This document shows, piece by piece, positions 23,977 through 35,654 of a stretch of 64,000 bases of DNA. Position numbers and translations under genes: made by a program. Every line of letters begins with the position of its first letter. Position 1 is the stretch's first letter. This DNA is from Toxonevra muliebris. Taxonomy: Eukaryota > Arthropoda > Insecta > Diptera > Pallopteridae. The stretch is taken from the NCBI GenBank assembly GCA_963691655.1, contig OY829326.1, positions 35,429,989-35,493,988 of the forward strand, read 5' to 3'. A model generated the notes under the pieces. It was not told the origin of the DNA. It did not search any database and worked only from the letters and a program-made list of their open reading frames with translations.

Positions 23977-24354
23977 AACTACAAAAAGTAGAGAGCAGGG
24001 TTAAAATAAGGGCGGGAGCCAACATTAAAGTTGAGACTGATAACTAACCAGGACGGTTGAATCCCAACATTGGCTCTACGTATTGAAGAGGAATAAAAAT
24101 CCACATGAAACCAACCAGCACATCAAAACAAAGCTGTGATTTTTTCGGAATTCCCACTAATTTACCAGCTATCGAACAAAAACTAATTATTATTTCGTAG
24201 CAGCTATGCGATTTTTTGAAGTTTTAATGCCAGTTCGATTCTATTGTACATAGAAATAAAATCACTACGAAATCACATTCCGAAATGAAAAAATTATAAA
24301 AAATGTCGTAACGAATTCATGAAAGAGAAAACAAAATTAGCTGAATAAAATTGT

Positions 24355-24480
24355 GTTACTGGAACGACAACGGTAGCATAAAAGCCAAACTATTCATGCC
24401 ATACATCAGTCAGCGCAGAATAAAACAACTGCCAATCTTAAGCAGAAAGAATATTCGAATTGCCACTGGCATTTCCGCAG
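24355..24480 (+). pseudogene. possible LINE post-RNase H fragment
   Basis: One plus-strand frame reads AKLFMPYISQRRIKQLPIL followed by SRKNIRIATGISAG, which resembles the segment between RNase H and the zinc knuckle in I/R1/LOA-type LINEs (typically AK-LWP, LSR, LR-VTG-LTGH). Neither RNase H nor the knuckle was recovered nearby. The match rests on a short pattern and is tentative. Confidence 0.4.
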
Positions 24481-26180
24481 GGTCACATGGTCAATAAACA
24501 GTTATCTACTCTGAGTATTTGTCGAATAAATAGCTAAAAAAAAGAAGAAACAACAGGTTCACTGTGAAGGTATTTGCATTCATTAAAAGATGGTCAAAAT
24601 AATTTAATGATTCGCTTGTAACGAAAACACTTTTTAAGTCCCTTTTTAAGTAAGGCCAATCTTGGAATACAGTTCTCCAGTTAGGAGGTCTCAATATAAC
24701 TGTTACAGGGATAGATTGGAATCTGTTCAGAAACAGTTTCTTTTCTTTTCTTTTCTTAGAAGAGTAATGCTGTAATGCCAAACTACTAAATGGTGGTATA
24801 AATTCCCAATTTTTATTAAATGAAGTTAACTTGAGCATACCAAACCGTTGTAAAAGGTATCCAGTTACGATTAAACTAAGTACCTGCCGAACTAGTTATG
24901 CCCAAAATTACCCGTTTCGTTGTTTGTGCAATGACTTATTTGATCTATCGGATTCTCAGTTTAACATTAAAAATACTGTTTTAAAATTGTTAAATGAATT
25001 AACCAGCTGAAGATTATAAAATCTGTAACTGTTGTTTGAAAACCACTTGGATAGTTCACTTCACCCTTCAACGTGTCGCGTCATACAGAGTAGTCCGGAT
25101 TGTGTCTGTTACGGGCACCGATCCGTTCGTTATGCTGATGCGCCCTTTCTGTGGCTGGGCGGGTAAGTGGGTCCATTGGGATTCGTCGAAACAAGATGAG
25201 GATCAGAATTCGCAACTGCTTAATATAGTGGGTAGTTCTTCGAAAGATATAGTAAGATTCCCTACATACCCACGGTCTTATAAGAAAGTTATAAACTTTC
25301 GGTTTCCTTGGGAACTCTAGCTGGCTGCAGTAATTAAGGAATTTATTAGTCACCTTATTTAATAATCTAATATTTTTGTTAATGGTCAATCAACCCGAGA
25401 CCCTAGAGTCAAGAATGTAAGACGTTGCTATCAAACCACTGGCTGGGAAGTCATTGGTAAATAGACTTTATTCTGTGGGCCTCCAACAGTACGATACCTA
25501 TATGGAATCTGTCTGAAGGAGGAGATTCCTGGAGTGTTTTCCACTTAATGTTCCTGAACGTAGTCATTTTCGACCAACTTTTACCATCTCATCAGCCTAG
25601 TGGTATCCCAGAAGATCTTTGTGACAGAGGACCCAGCAAAGATGGATACAAAGCAGCGTATGCGGTCAAACCTGATCAATATTCGGCTTGGAGCTTCTCT
25701 GCTTTTTCCTGCCAAACTTTAAAAAAAAAAATAAAACCCATCATAGAGGTACAAGCTTTTAAATAAATGAAACTATTATTATTCATTGACAGACTATAGC
25801 AAAATATGGAGAGCGGAGATGTCAATAGTTCATATTCGTCGGAAAGAAATAGAAAGCATAGGGAAATCAAGAAATAAAGCGAAGTCACTTAATATATTGC
25901 GGAATGACATCAATGAAATTCCGGCGAGCCTTTGACTGACATTTTTAAGAAAGCCAACTCAGAGGTGCCTTAGACCACGTAGAAAATGATGTTTTAAAAA
26001 AAAATTGCAACTTTGAAAATAATTCCTGTGCTCCCTGTGTAAAAAAAAGTACAGGAACTAATGCTGATACTAGTTTGAAAATTCCAAAATAGTATTCTTC
26101 ACTTAGAAGTCGAAAAAATAAATTTTTCCTGACAAAATGTGTGCGTATATTTGAATATGTTTCTGAAGTTCTAGATATAT
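24481..26180. other. gene-free stretch with a GC-richer unclassified block
   Basis: About 25036-25710 is less AT-rich than its surroundings and has frames of 70-100 codons on both strands, but none shows a motif I recognise and they break without conserved boundaries. A decayed retroelement is plausible but not shown. The rest is AT-rich. Confidence 0.4.
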
Positions 26181-26344
26181 TAGGTTAGGTTAGGTTGTTG
26201 GGGTAGTTCATATGGAAATATGAACACACTGAGACCTAGTGGTTCATTATGATACCCAATGGGGCGAGTAGTTACCTCTTAATCCCACCTAAATAATCAA
26301 ACCATTTTGTGCAAAGTAAGTCTATGATTTCAGAGGATGCGAGT

Positions 26345-28122
26345 TCAGTCAGTCTTTCTGGGTTCTCCCAGGGTCTTTTGTCTGCGAGCCGCTAGAGCAG
26401 GGCAGTTGCATATAAGGTGGAAGATTGTTTCTTCTTCCTCTTCGTTTCTGCAGCTTCGGCAGAAGTCATTAAAGGGAAGACCTAGTCTCCGCGCATGGTT
26501 GCCGATCGGACAGTGTCCAGTTGGAATAAAGATTACTCTGCTTATGTAGACTCGGTCCAGGTTTATGAGTGCTTTAGTGCGTTCTGGGTTTGGGCCTAGC
26601 AATGCAGCAGGTTGGTTCCATTTCCCATCTGCTTTCCGCAATACGGGAGTGGTGGTTTTTGATAAGAAGCTTGCATGTGGCAAAAGGTATACCCGCGTTG
26701 CCAGTGATGCATGAAATGCTGAGGGTTGTACCAAGTCTGGCAAGATCAGCAGCTTTGAGGTTTCCCTCAATGTTGCTGTGCCCAGGCACCCAAGTGAGGT
26801 GCAGATTGAATGCTGCGGCCGTCTCATTCAGAGACGATCAGCATTGTTGGGCAACCAGCGATTCCAACTTGCGAGGAATTCCCCGATTTGCGAGGAATTT
26901 TACTTGGTGCGGGGAATCGAGGAATGAGCTGTTTTTTGCGGGGAATTTGAAGTCGTTCAGCTTTTAGTAATTAAAGTCTGTAGAATATTTTTTGTCAAAT
27001 TTTATGTAATGTAAAACGTTTAACTTATTAAATACTTCATATTTTGGGTCTTAAAATCTTCATCTTTTCTTAAGCAGGCCCTGCAATTTATTGGTTTGGA
27101 GAAATCGATTTTTAAAAAAGTGTGCTATTTCAAAGTATTATATTTCGAAAGTATTTTTTTAAAAATTTCAGAGAACGCAGAATGCTTTCGTAGATATAGA
27201 CGATTATAGCGACGAGTGTCAGTCAGGCCAAAACCGTCGCGCGGTTCTTCGACTTCCCTTTCGACCGTTCAGAAAGGCTTAACTATGCCTTCGTCCAGCA
27301 CCTCCTGATTAACTCTTAATCATTGCTGACAAATCTGTAAACTTACAAATTACGGCCAGCCATCATAAAGAAGATGAAGTATATTTTATATGTTAAAAAC
27401 CGATAGTCAAAACTTTGAACCCGTTTTTCTCAAAACAAAGTTTCTGCCATTTTTTATTTAAGTCAAAAGAAATCCCATGTCTTCTCCTTTGAGAACTTTG
27501 ATGTCCTAAAGTGGGCTGAAGCTTATGTTAAGAATACCGGAGTCAGTCCCATAAAAATTTGTTTTTGTAAAATGTTTATATGGAAAGTGCGTATAAAATT
27601 ATTCTAGTGCGGGGAATTCGATCGAAAATTGGGGAATTTCTCGAGGGATAACGGGGAGAGAGAAAAAATGAGTTGGCATCCCTGAGGGCAACTATTGAGT
27701 TATTAGTAGAATATTGGAGAGATTTTATGACTGTCAGTGAGAATGTAGATTCCCTTGCAGGATATCTCGTTACACCTTATCATATTTGCGGCTTCAGTGA
27801 TCGCCAGCAGCTCTGCTTGGAAGACGCTGCAGTGATCAGGGAATCGAAAGTGCGTTGAAATATTCAGATGCTCAGAGTGAACTCCACTTCCAGCCTTGTC
27901 ATCCAGTTTTGTGCCATCAGTATACACTTCTATGGCATCATGGCGTATCACATTGCCCGCACTCCACTCTTGACGAGTAGGAATAAGTGTGCTAAAGCTG
28001 TTACCAAAGGATAGTGAGGAGAGGGTGAAATCGACAGATTTGGGAAGATATTTGGTTTTACCTAATATCCTACAATGACCATGATTAGTGGTGGACCACT
28101 TAAGGATCGTGTTCAGTCTCAC
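26345..28122 (-). pseudogene. LINE ORF2 RNase H and knuckle, interrupted and frameshifted
   Basis: The N-terminal segment is open at 28122-27703 and carries the Asp, Glu and second Asp of RNase H. It runs out where QYSTNNSIVALR continues in another frame towards 27693. After the hAT insert the coding resumes as LNETAAAFNLHLTWVPGH (about 26835-26780) and shifts again into the frame 26827-26345, which holds the CCHC-type knuckle and the end PALAARRQKTLGEPRKTD. All expected blocks are present in order, so this was an ordinary LINE C-terminus before insertion and decay. It is unrelated at close range to the LINE at 4098 (different motif wording and 3' end). Confidence 0.8.
26856..27684. mobile_element. 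non-autonomous hAT element inside a LINE
   Basis: The ends are cagcgattccaact and, reversed, cagggatgccaact, a typical hAT terminus. The 8-bp flanks are tgggcaac (26848-26855) and agggcaac (27685-27692), a duplication with one mismatch at its first base. Both subterminal regions carry repeats of the word gcggggaat or gcgaggaat (about 26870, 26890, 26910, 26938, 27608 and 27630), the kind of transposase-binding clusters seen in hAT elements. No transposase is encoded. The host sequence resumes the LINE reading on both sides, which fixes the boundaries independently. Confidence 0.9.
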
Positions 28123-28244
28123 AGCTGAGATTGAAGCTGAGGTCTTACCAAATAAATCTATTGGAAGAAGATACAGTGCTTTTGAAGGTGTAGTTTTCAG
28201 GGCTCCTGTAACTAACCTTGAAGCTAGCCGCTTATATTTATATA

Positions 28245-31200
28245 CATATTAACATTTGAGGAATATTCCAAAATTTGTGACTCCTGTCGACGTTAACCGA
28301 GACCTTTTACGGTGAGCACAGTAACTTGATTTTGTTAATTAATTAGTTAATGTGATGGATAAACTGGGAGAGTATAAAAAAATAATTTTTGACAAAATAG
28401 CTATTGCTTATACAATGAATGCACCATAAATTTAATTTTTTTAATAGAAATAATTATCTAAAAAAAAACTTAACTCATTTGTTTTAGCTATTAAAAGTGT
28501 TTCATATTTTAGTTTGATCTGTTACTTTTTAAAAAAAATCATGTTTACCGACGGTGAAAACGTTTGAGGTTTCAAGTTAAATGAACTCGAGCAAATTTCA
28601 TCGGATCAATCCCAAAATTTCGGAAGATATTCTTAAAATGTTAGTTTTTAAGCATATGGTAAAATACAAAATTTCAAAGTACAAAACAAAATACATAACC
28701 AAGAAAATAACTAAACAACTTGAGGAATATAATTTGAATTTCTTCAAAAAGCAATTTTATCCATCATATTCGGATATAATGATAAGAAATAGAATTTTAA
28801 AACTTTTTTATTTTCAGAACAAAAATAAATGGCTTCATTTTGATTGTCACCTTCAATCTGAAGTGTTGTTTTCTTTATTATTTCAAATGTTTCAAGATCT
28901 AAAGTGAGATCTTCTTTTGTTTAACGAAATGTGGAAAGACAACAGCAAAAGACTTGAAAAGTGTAGCCGCTTAATAATTTAAATAATTTACATAATTATT
29001 CTCTTTCACAATCATACTTAATTAATAAGAATAATGGTAAATTTATGCTACTTAATGATACTTGAAAATATTCAACATAAAAGAATTTCCAACTCAATGT
29101 GTGGAATACGCTTTAATGATTTCTATATACAAACATAACTGTGTAACTATTAACAAATGTCTGAGCGCTATTGTAGGTTAAGCTAAGTTAAATTAAGCTA
29201 AGCTAAACTGCGATTGCACGCTGTGATTTTTCACGCAGTCATTTAGTCATTTATTCATTGTCTATTATTATTATTTGTTTTTTTGTTTTAGAGTTTCTAT
29301 TTTATGAAAATAGGTTATACAAATGTTAAATAATTTCGTAACTAATTTTCACCCTTTTGTAAATAATTAAATATTTAAATATTTAAATAAAAACAAATGA
29401 ATTTATTAAATATTCACGAAAATCTCATTCAACGTCATTAAGTCTGTGGCATTGTCGCTTAAATGCCGATTAGATTAATTCTCAAAAAAAAAACAATAAC
29501 AACAACAGCAACCAAAATATAACTCCTCATATTGAAATGTTAAATATTTAAATAACAGCAACAGAAATAACAACAAAATCGCTGTTAAATATTTGTTTGT
29601 CCTATTGACACCCTAAGGTATAGACAGCCAGGCGGACAGAGTATCTCAATATGCTAACAAGACCCAATAATTAGTTGCAGTTAAGTACACATTAGATAAA
29701 TACTTGAAAATAAATCATACTCAATACTCAACGCCAAGAGCTGAAGCTACTAGAGATTGTTGTTGTTGCTGTTGCTGTTACTGCTGATGTTGACGATAGC
29801 GATGACTTTGTGTCCAGGAAATGTGTGCAACACATATATTGCTTACTGTTTTTGGAGTTGTTGTTTTTGTTTTGGGACTTGTAAATACGTAGTTGTAGCA
29901 ACACGTCACGACGCACTGTGGAACAACTTCACATAAATTTCGCCCAAAAATTTAAAAAGTTGTCGTAGAGTAACCATATTTCGTGGATATAATTCTTATG
30001 GTCCTAAAATAATAAGGTTAAAAAATGGGCTAAACCTGGCCATGACCACACCCACTTTTATTATATAATAAACAAAAACTTAAATAGCTGTAACTAACCC
30101 ATTAGACTAGGTGGAACGACAAAATTCAATATTTGAGTTTTTGTTATAAAAATAAAATAATGTTTGAAAAATGGGTTGGATCTAACGTTGGAAACGCTCA
30201 CCTCCTACACTGACAGAAAGTTGAAATAAACTACAGCCAACTAGTAAAGAGTTCGTAGCACTTTGCGCTAAAGAAACTTCCTCAAAAAAATCAACTTTAA
30301 TTTTTTTTGCATTTTTGTTCGTTGCGTTACACTGTCCAACGCTGCCTTGCCCCTTTTGCCATACAATTTATGTTCAAAGTACATATTCCAATGTAAGCAA
30401 ATAAAAAATATATTTTGTGAATTTTCATATTTGTATTACCCAAATTTAGTGTTTCAATAGATTCGAATGTATATGAGTGCGCATTTGCGTTGTATAAATA
30501 TGAAGTTATGTGCGTGTGTTTTTGTGTGGTGAAATTAAATCGAAAGGGTTTCGTTGCACCCTCGATGGATGTGACCAAGCAGTTGTCGGCATAAATGCAG
30601 AAAGCTTTAATATTTTATTAGTAGAATGCAATCGAAGCTCTCGATAGGGCGGCGAGCTAGTGAGTTAAATGCATACAGAAACACTCACACACACACACAC
30701 ACACAGATATACTTGGCTACACGTAATAAATACATATATGTATGTAATTATGTATGCTACATGAATGCGGCACATATTGATTTTATGTCGAGCTGATTTG
30801 TTTGTTTGTTTATTTAATGTTTATTTGGCTCAAAAATTATTTGGGTTAAATCAACAAAATGTAATCAGTGTAAACAGTCAAAAATGCTTTTTTCGCCTTT
30901 CTTCCTAATTTTTTTTTTTTTTTTTGAAGTGGTGGTGCTTTGCTGATGGTTGCTGATCTCTCTCTGTGTGTGTGTTTTTTGTTTGTTTGTTTTTTAATGC
31001 ATTTATTTTACCGCATTTAAATTATAATGCGTGGTTACTAAAATGTATGCACATCAAAGAGTTAAATTTAAGGTGAAAATTGAAATTATTTGTTTACATA
31101 AAATTAATCTAACTGTTAGTAATAAATAGTAAAATAATTTTAAAATATTTAGCCATATAAATCATATAAAATATTTTTGAAATGAACTTTAAAAAATGCT

Positions 31201-31583
31201 TGGTGGCGAAATACTCTTTAATGGAATCTTATATACTCTCAATACAATAGAAATTGAAAAAGAAGAAAGAAATTAACGTGTAATATATATCATAATTGAG
31301 ACAAAGCTATTATGTTGGAGCACTGACCACGAAAGAAGGCTGCGTCTATTTATCAATAACCCAGAAGGAAAATGGATTGTATAGGAATGCACGTTGGAAT
31401 GCATAGCTTCTATAGGCTATAACTTCCAGAATACATGATTTTGAACACGGCGATGTCCTACGAAAAGTAATGCTTCCTACTTTGCATTAGCCGAGAATGA
31501 AAAAAATTGTTTGCATCCCAATTCTATGCAATAACTATCGAAACTATAACTATAACTAAATGAAAGAATCGATGTCGAAATCA
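28245..31583. other. gene-free stretch
   Basis: The open frame 28581-28907 (108 codons, Lys/Ile/Phe-rich) has no known motif and lies in very AT-rich DNA, so it is not called as a gene. Short microsatellites include (gtt)n near 29760, (ca)n at 30686-30707, (gttt)n near 30795 and (tg)n near 30965. The block 30020-30300 has gaccacacccactttta, a word often seen in insect repeats, but no boundaries. Confidence 0.5.
30686..30707. repeat. (CA)n microsatellite
   Basis: CA dinucleotide run of eleven units. Confidence 0.95.
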
Positions 31584-31585
31584 TA

Positions 31586-32701
31586 TTGGGAGTATGAATG
31601 TATAAACTCGTAATTGTGACTAACTTCACATCTATCATACGCGCCATTTTTTTGACATTGACAGCTATTCTATCTCGAAGAGCGGCAAAAATACTACAAG
31701 AATTGATCTGCCAAATAATTTCCATAATTTTACAAAAGTGTTTTACTATAGCTGAAAATGTCGAATTTCGTGCCAACAAAACAACATTTGCGGGAAGTTT
31801 TAATTCGCTTCTTCCATTTAAAGAAAAACGCAACTGAAGCACATCGTTTACTCACTGAAGCTTATCCTGACTTATCTATAGACGTTAGAATGTGTCAGGT
31901 GTGGTATGCCCGTTTCAAAAGTGGTGATTTTGATGTTGAAGACAGGGAACGTTCAGGCGGCCTGAAAAAGTTCGAAGATGAAGAATTGAAGGCATTACTC
32001 GAAGAAGATTCATGTCAAACGCAACAAGAACTTGCAGAATCTTTAGGAATTGATCAATCAACCATTTTTAAACGTTTAAAAGCATTGGGAATGATTCAGA
32101 AGCAAGGAAATTGGGTGCCGTACGAATTGAAGCCGAGAGACGTCGAACGACGATTTTTCACATGTGAACTGCTGATTGAACGACAGAAAAGAAAGGGTTT
32201 TCTTCATCGTATTGTGACAGGCGATGAAAAGTGGATACGTTGCGATAACCCAAAGCGTAAAAAATCATGGGGACCGCCCGGACATGCATCAACATCAACG
32301 GCAAAGCCGAACATCCATGGATCCAAGCTCATGCTATGTATTTGGTGGGATATGAAAGGTGTCGTGTATTATGAGCTGTTGAAACCGAATGAAACGATCA
32401 CTGGCGACCGCTACCGACTACAATTGATGCGTTTGAGCCTAGCATTAAAAGATAAGAGGCCAGAATATGAGAATAGACACGAAAATGCTCGGCCGCATGT
32501 TGCAAGGCAAGTAAAAACATACTTGGAAACGCTGAAATGGGAAGTGCTACCCCACCCGCCGTATTCTCCAGACATTGCTCCTTCTGATTACCACTTGTTC
32601 CGATCGATGACAATACTTTAAAAAATAAATTTATAATCACTTTTTCACAATAAATGTCCAGATTACGAAAAAAATACGAGTTTATACATTCATACTCCCA
32701 A
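31586..32701 (+). mobile_element. mariner element, nearly complete, with deletions
   Basis: The 1116-bp element is flanked by TA (31584-31585 and 32702-32703). The terminal inverted repeats start ttgggagtatgaatgtat and are identical for 27 bp. Full mariners are about 1.3 kb with a transposase of about 345 residues; this copy has lost the transposase C-terminus and a short segment near the second catalytic residue. The unbroken frame and perfect repeats indicate a recent insertion. It contains one plus-strand transposase pseudogene, 31758-32621. Confidence 0.95.
31758..32621 (+). pseudogene. mariner transposase, 287 residues, truncated and catalytically altered
   Basis: The protein catalyses cut-and-paste transposition in the nucleus. 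Visible parts: first HTH (about residues 20-50, with FFHLKKNATEAHRLL), second HTH (about 86-110, TQQELAESLGIDQSTIFKRL), linker motif WVPYEL (119-124), first catalytic Asp in VTGDEKW (D156), and YSPDIAP then SDYHLF with the third Asp at D277. The second catalytic position, normally Asp in a HDNARPH block, is Glu here (HENARPH, E242). Compared with the usual family wording, about seven residues are missing just before it. The spacing E242 to D277 agrees with the DD34D arrangement. After FRSM the frame ends in three residues, so the final 50-60 residues are gone through a deletion. The start at 31758 gives the expected N-terminal MSxFVPxKxHLREVL. Confidence 0.9.
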
Positions 32702-32703
32702 TA

Positions 32704-32987
32704 CATTATTTTTTCGCTCCTAATATCATTTATCAAATCTTGGATTCCAATGGAGGAATAGTACAAAATTTTATTTAATAGGAAATTTGTACTGGGGAAA
32801 ACATTTTTTCAACCAATATATTGCTTTTAGCGTGGGTTTTAAGGACCTTTTCTAAAAGAATTTTACAATCATCGACATTCCTTATAAAACAAAAGCATTG
32901 CTAAGTATTTAAGAAGAATAAATTTCATATAACAGAAATTACTTACTTTTCAGTGAATTCAAATGACTTCGCAAAACCTCAACTCAC
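32704..32987. other. AT-rich segment, possible intron start of the 33.0 kb exon
   Basis: No element is recognised. If the exon at 32988-33029 is real, this is the first part of its downstream intron on the minus strand. Confidence 0.4.
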
Positions 32988-33029
32988 CTTTTCTTTAATT
33001 TCCCGATAATAGTTTAACGTTGAAGACAT
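32988..33029 (-). CDS. candidate first coding exon of an unidentified host gene
   Basis: On the minus strand, ATG at 33029 sits in the context caacATG, close to the preferred fly start context. The 42-nt frame encodes MSSTLNYYREIKEK and ends AAG directly before gtgagt, a near-consensus 5' splice donor in phase 0. The segment upstream (33030 to about 33200) is typical of a short 5' untranslated leader, with a moderately GC-rich patch gagacgttgtcgtgcg. I do not recognise the protein. Exon 2 was not found to the left in this window, so the first intron would be very long or the next exon is too short to see. It could be a chance combination of ATG and donor, but the three signals together (start context, clean frame, strong donor) are better than anything else in the window. 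Confidence 0.45.
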
Positions 33030-35654
33030 GTTGATTATTCTACTTTCACAAAACGACTAAATTACTGTACTTAAGTTAAAAAAAAAAAAATAAAAATTCA
33101 CAGACGCACGACAACGTCTCGCCAAAAGTAAAAAATCGGTTAGAAAAAAGCAAATTTTCGAGGACGAATTCTGTTATTTCGTTGTTCTTCGCTGCTGTCT
33201 TTCATACATTCCAAGCTGCATTACTTGATGATTTCTCTTTACTATTTTCGATTGTATAAAAACTGAAGCAAAGCTATGAGAGAAGAAATCTGTGCCAAAT
33301 TCGTTTATGATAAAAGTCATGCATTCTTCATATTCCTTCTGGGAAGTTTTGTAGAAGTTGGAAAAATAAGATTGAAGTAGATTGAAACCAGCATCTCATC
33401 ATCTGAAAACTAGCCTTCCTTTGTTTTAAAAAAAATTTCCAAAATATTTTTGCTATAACGATAAGCTGTCATGACCTAGAATGTTTGGTTTCCTATTGGA
33501 AAATTTTTCATTAAGTTACTTTTGGACAGAGCATTAACGGGTTTATGATGCCTTGTAGAAAAAGATCAAACAAAAAATTGCAATGCAATTATCTCAATTT
33601 TCATCGAAATCGCAGAAAAAAACAACATCACCTGAAACCATTTAGCAGATTTCTTCAAATAGCACTTTGATCCAACCTTATCATTTTTAAATTCCCATTA
33701 TTTTTGACCCTTCAAGTGGCATAAGGGACATATCCTAATAAAAAATTTTCGCACACAAAATATGATTTTTAGAGTTTATTTCACAACATTACAGCTCAGG
33801 ACAATGAAATAGAGGTTGGTCCCCGATGCCTAAAAAAAATCTTGAGTATTTTGAATCTTTTTGCTTCAAATAAACAAAATTTTAAAGCCACAAAATCGTA
33901 TCCGATTCTCCTGAATTATTTTTCATGAATATCATGTTCATATAATATACTATATTTGGCCTCATTTTGATCGATTTTTATTGGAATTTTAATCCAATTC
34001 GTGGGGTAAATATTATTATTTTTTAATCAAGGTTTTGGACTTAATTTGGTCTCATTTTGATTTAGGTTTTCGAACTGAATTTGGTGCTATTCTTGGTTTG
34101 AACTTCTATCTGAAAAAATTGTTTCAATTTTAATTTGAAATTTGGCCTAAATTTCTATCCGATTTTAGTTTGAGTTTTGGTCTCAGTTTTGTTCAAGTTA
34201 TTTTTTAATTTTTGGGCTGTATTTTTTGTGTGGACATTGGTAAAGTTTTTGGTCTAGGTCTGGGTTTTGATCGATATCCAGTCTGAAATTTCTTCTTTAA
34301 TTTAGTAAAATCTCTCCCTCCCCAAACCCTGCAAATCCTAGAACTGCTACTGAAAAAAAGGTAAATATAACTGAAACTTTTATCTGTGACACCAGTGCCC
34401 ACTGCTCCTGAAAATGTTGGTCTATAGCTGAGATTATAAAAGTAATACCTCTTCATATTTTACTCCTAGGCATTATAGGTTCTTAAGGAATTTGAAACGA
34501 TTTAAATTATTTTTGTATTTATTAATTTTTATGTATCTGAATATTAGACAACAAATATCTTTAACTGATTATTTGTTGTCTAATATTCTTTATTGTTTTT
34601 TTTTTTTGCATTTTATTAAAAAGCTTAATTTTTATATGTCAATATGTGTAACGAATATATAAATGTTTATGTTGTGATTTTGTTTCTTGTTTTTTCCTTT
34701 TTTCTGTCGCAGACAAAACTCAAACTTATTTGCAATTTGTTGTCTATAAATATAAATTTCGTAATTGAATTATTGATTGGTATTGTTTTTGCTGTTTTCG
34801 ACTTTCTGAAATACTTTAAGATTTTGTTGGCAAAAACTTGTTGAATTTTTTTTTTTTTTTGTCAAGATTCGTTGAGGTAATAATGCATTTTTAGATTTTA
34901 TATTTAATAAAAATAATTGAAAATATTTCCACAAATTAAGAAATATACAATTTGTAACTTAAGGTGGACAGGTAGAATGGTTTATGTGATGTATGCATAA
35001 TAAATTTGAATCAGCTTAATTGGAATGAGAAGTTTTTAAGTAAATAATAAAATATTTTATTTGCTCATATATGTAAACACAAAATGCGCAAAATAAAATA
35101 AAATGCGCAATATTTGTTTTAAAAATTTCTAAAGTATATAATATAACAAACATATGCAAATAAGTTAAATTACATATACCAAGTTAATAAATATTTCCAG
35201 TCATATAAATAAGAATAAGCAACAAAGCTGCATTTAAGGTGGTACTAGAGGGAATGACTCACTAACACACAATCATTGGTTTTCAACTTAATAAATGCTT
35301 TGTATGAAGATGCTTTTATTTTGAAAGTTTTTTTTTTATGATTGCCGAAATGAAGCGCAATCTTTCGTAGTTTTTCAGAATGACATAAGATTTATCAGAA
35401 TGTATACGTGATCTAGAAGAGAACTTCTGTTGTTCACTCTATGAAAAACTATCGAGGAATGCGATCAATTGATAACGTAATCGTGAAGAAATATTAGAAA
35501 AAAAAAAAAATTCTAAATTTCTTTGGTGCGAAATAAAATTAAATCGCGCAGAATTTAATAGTTTTTAATAAATATTTTAATAAACTTCAGATAAATCACA
35601 AAAAAAGAGTCGGGCCAAGCTAAAAAATTGCTAATATATGTCAGACTTGACTTA
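33030..35654. other. gene-free stretch; possible promoter side of the 33.0 kb exon
   Basis: 33030-33250 would be the 5' leader and promoter of the minus-strand exon; no TATA box could be assigned with confidence. About 33955-34270 is a loose repetition of words like ttttggtctcattttgat, a degenerate low-complexity repeat. At 34540-34590 the sequence tattagacaacaaatatc is repeated inverted as gattatttgttgtctaata, a hairpin with a short loop. No gene is supported. Confidence 0.5.

Larger units (their letters stand above)
26181..28240 (-). mobile_element. RNase H LINE relic split by a hAT element
   Basis: On the minus strand the fragment runs from a GALKTTPSKAL block (about 28215) into RNase H, the zinc knuckle and a 3' end of aacctaacctaacctaa at 26181. 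Visible parts: EVYTDGTK (first Asp), SVFQAELLAI (catalytic Glu), IYILTDS (second Asp), then the interruption, then LHLTWVPGHSNIEGN (His region), TGHCPIGNHARRLGLP and the knuckle CRSCRNEEEEETIFHLICNC. Frameshifts and a stop occur on both sides of the insertion (a TGA where an Arg codon is expected near 26837). The 829-bp hAT insert at 26856-27684 separates the second RNase H Asp from the His motif. Like the copy at 4098, this one is truncated just after the reverse transcriptase. Confidence 0.8.

Noticed and set aside
24018..24078. Possible tRNA: gagccaa and ttggctc form a 7-bp stem around a ggttgaatccc word
   Set aside because: The enclosed length is only about 61 nt and no correct T-arm or anticodon arm can be placed; judged a chance stem.
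25036..25320. 94-codon plus-strand frame overlapping a 102-codon minus-strand frame in a GC-richer block
   Set aside because: Neither strand shows a recognisable domain; a decayed retroelement is possible but unsupported.
28581..28907. 108-codon Lys/Ile/Phe-rich open frame
   Set aside because: No motif, very AT-rich codons, no splice or transposon context; long frames of this kind arise by chance in AT-rich DNA.
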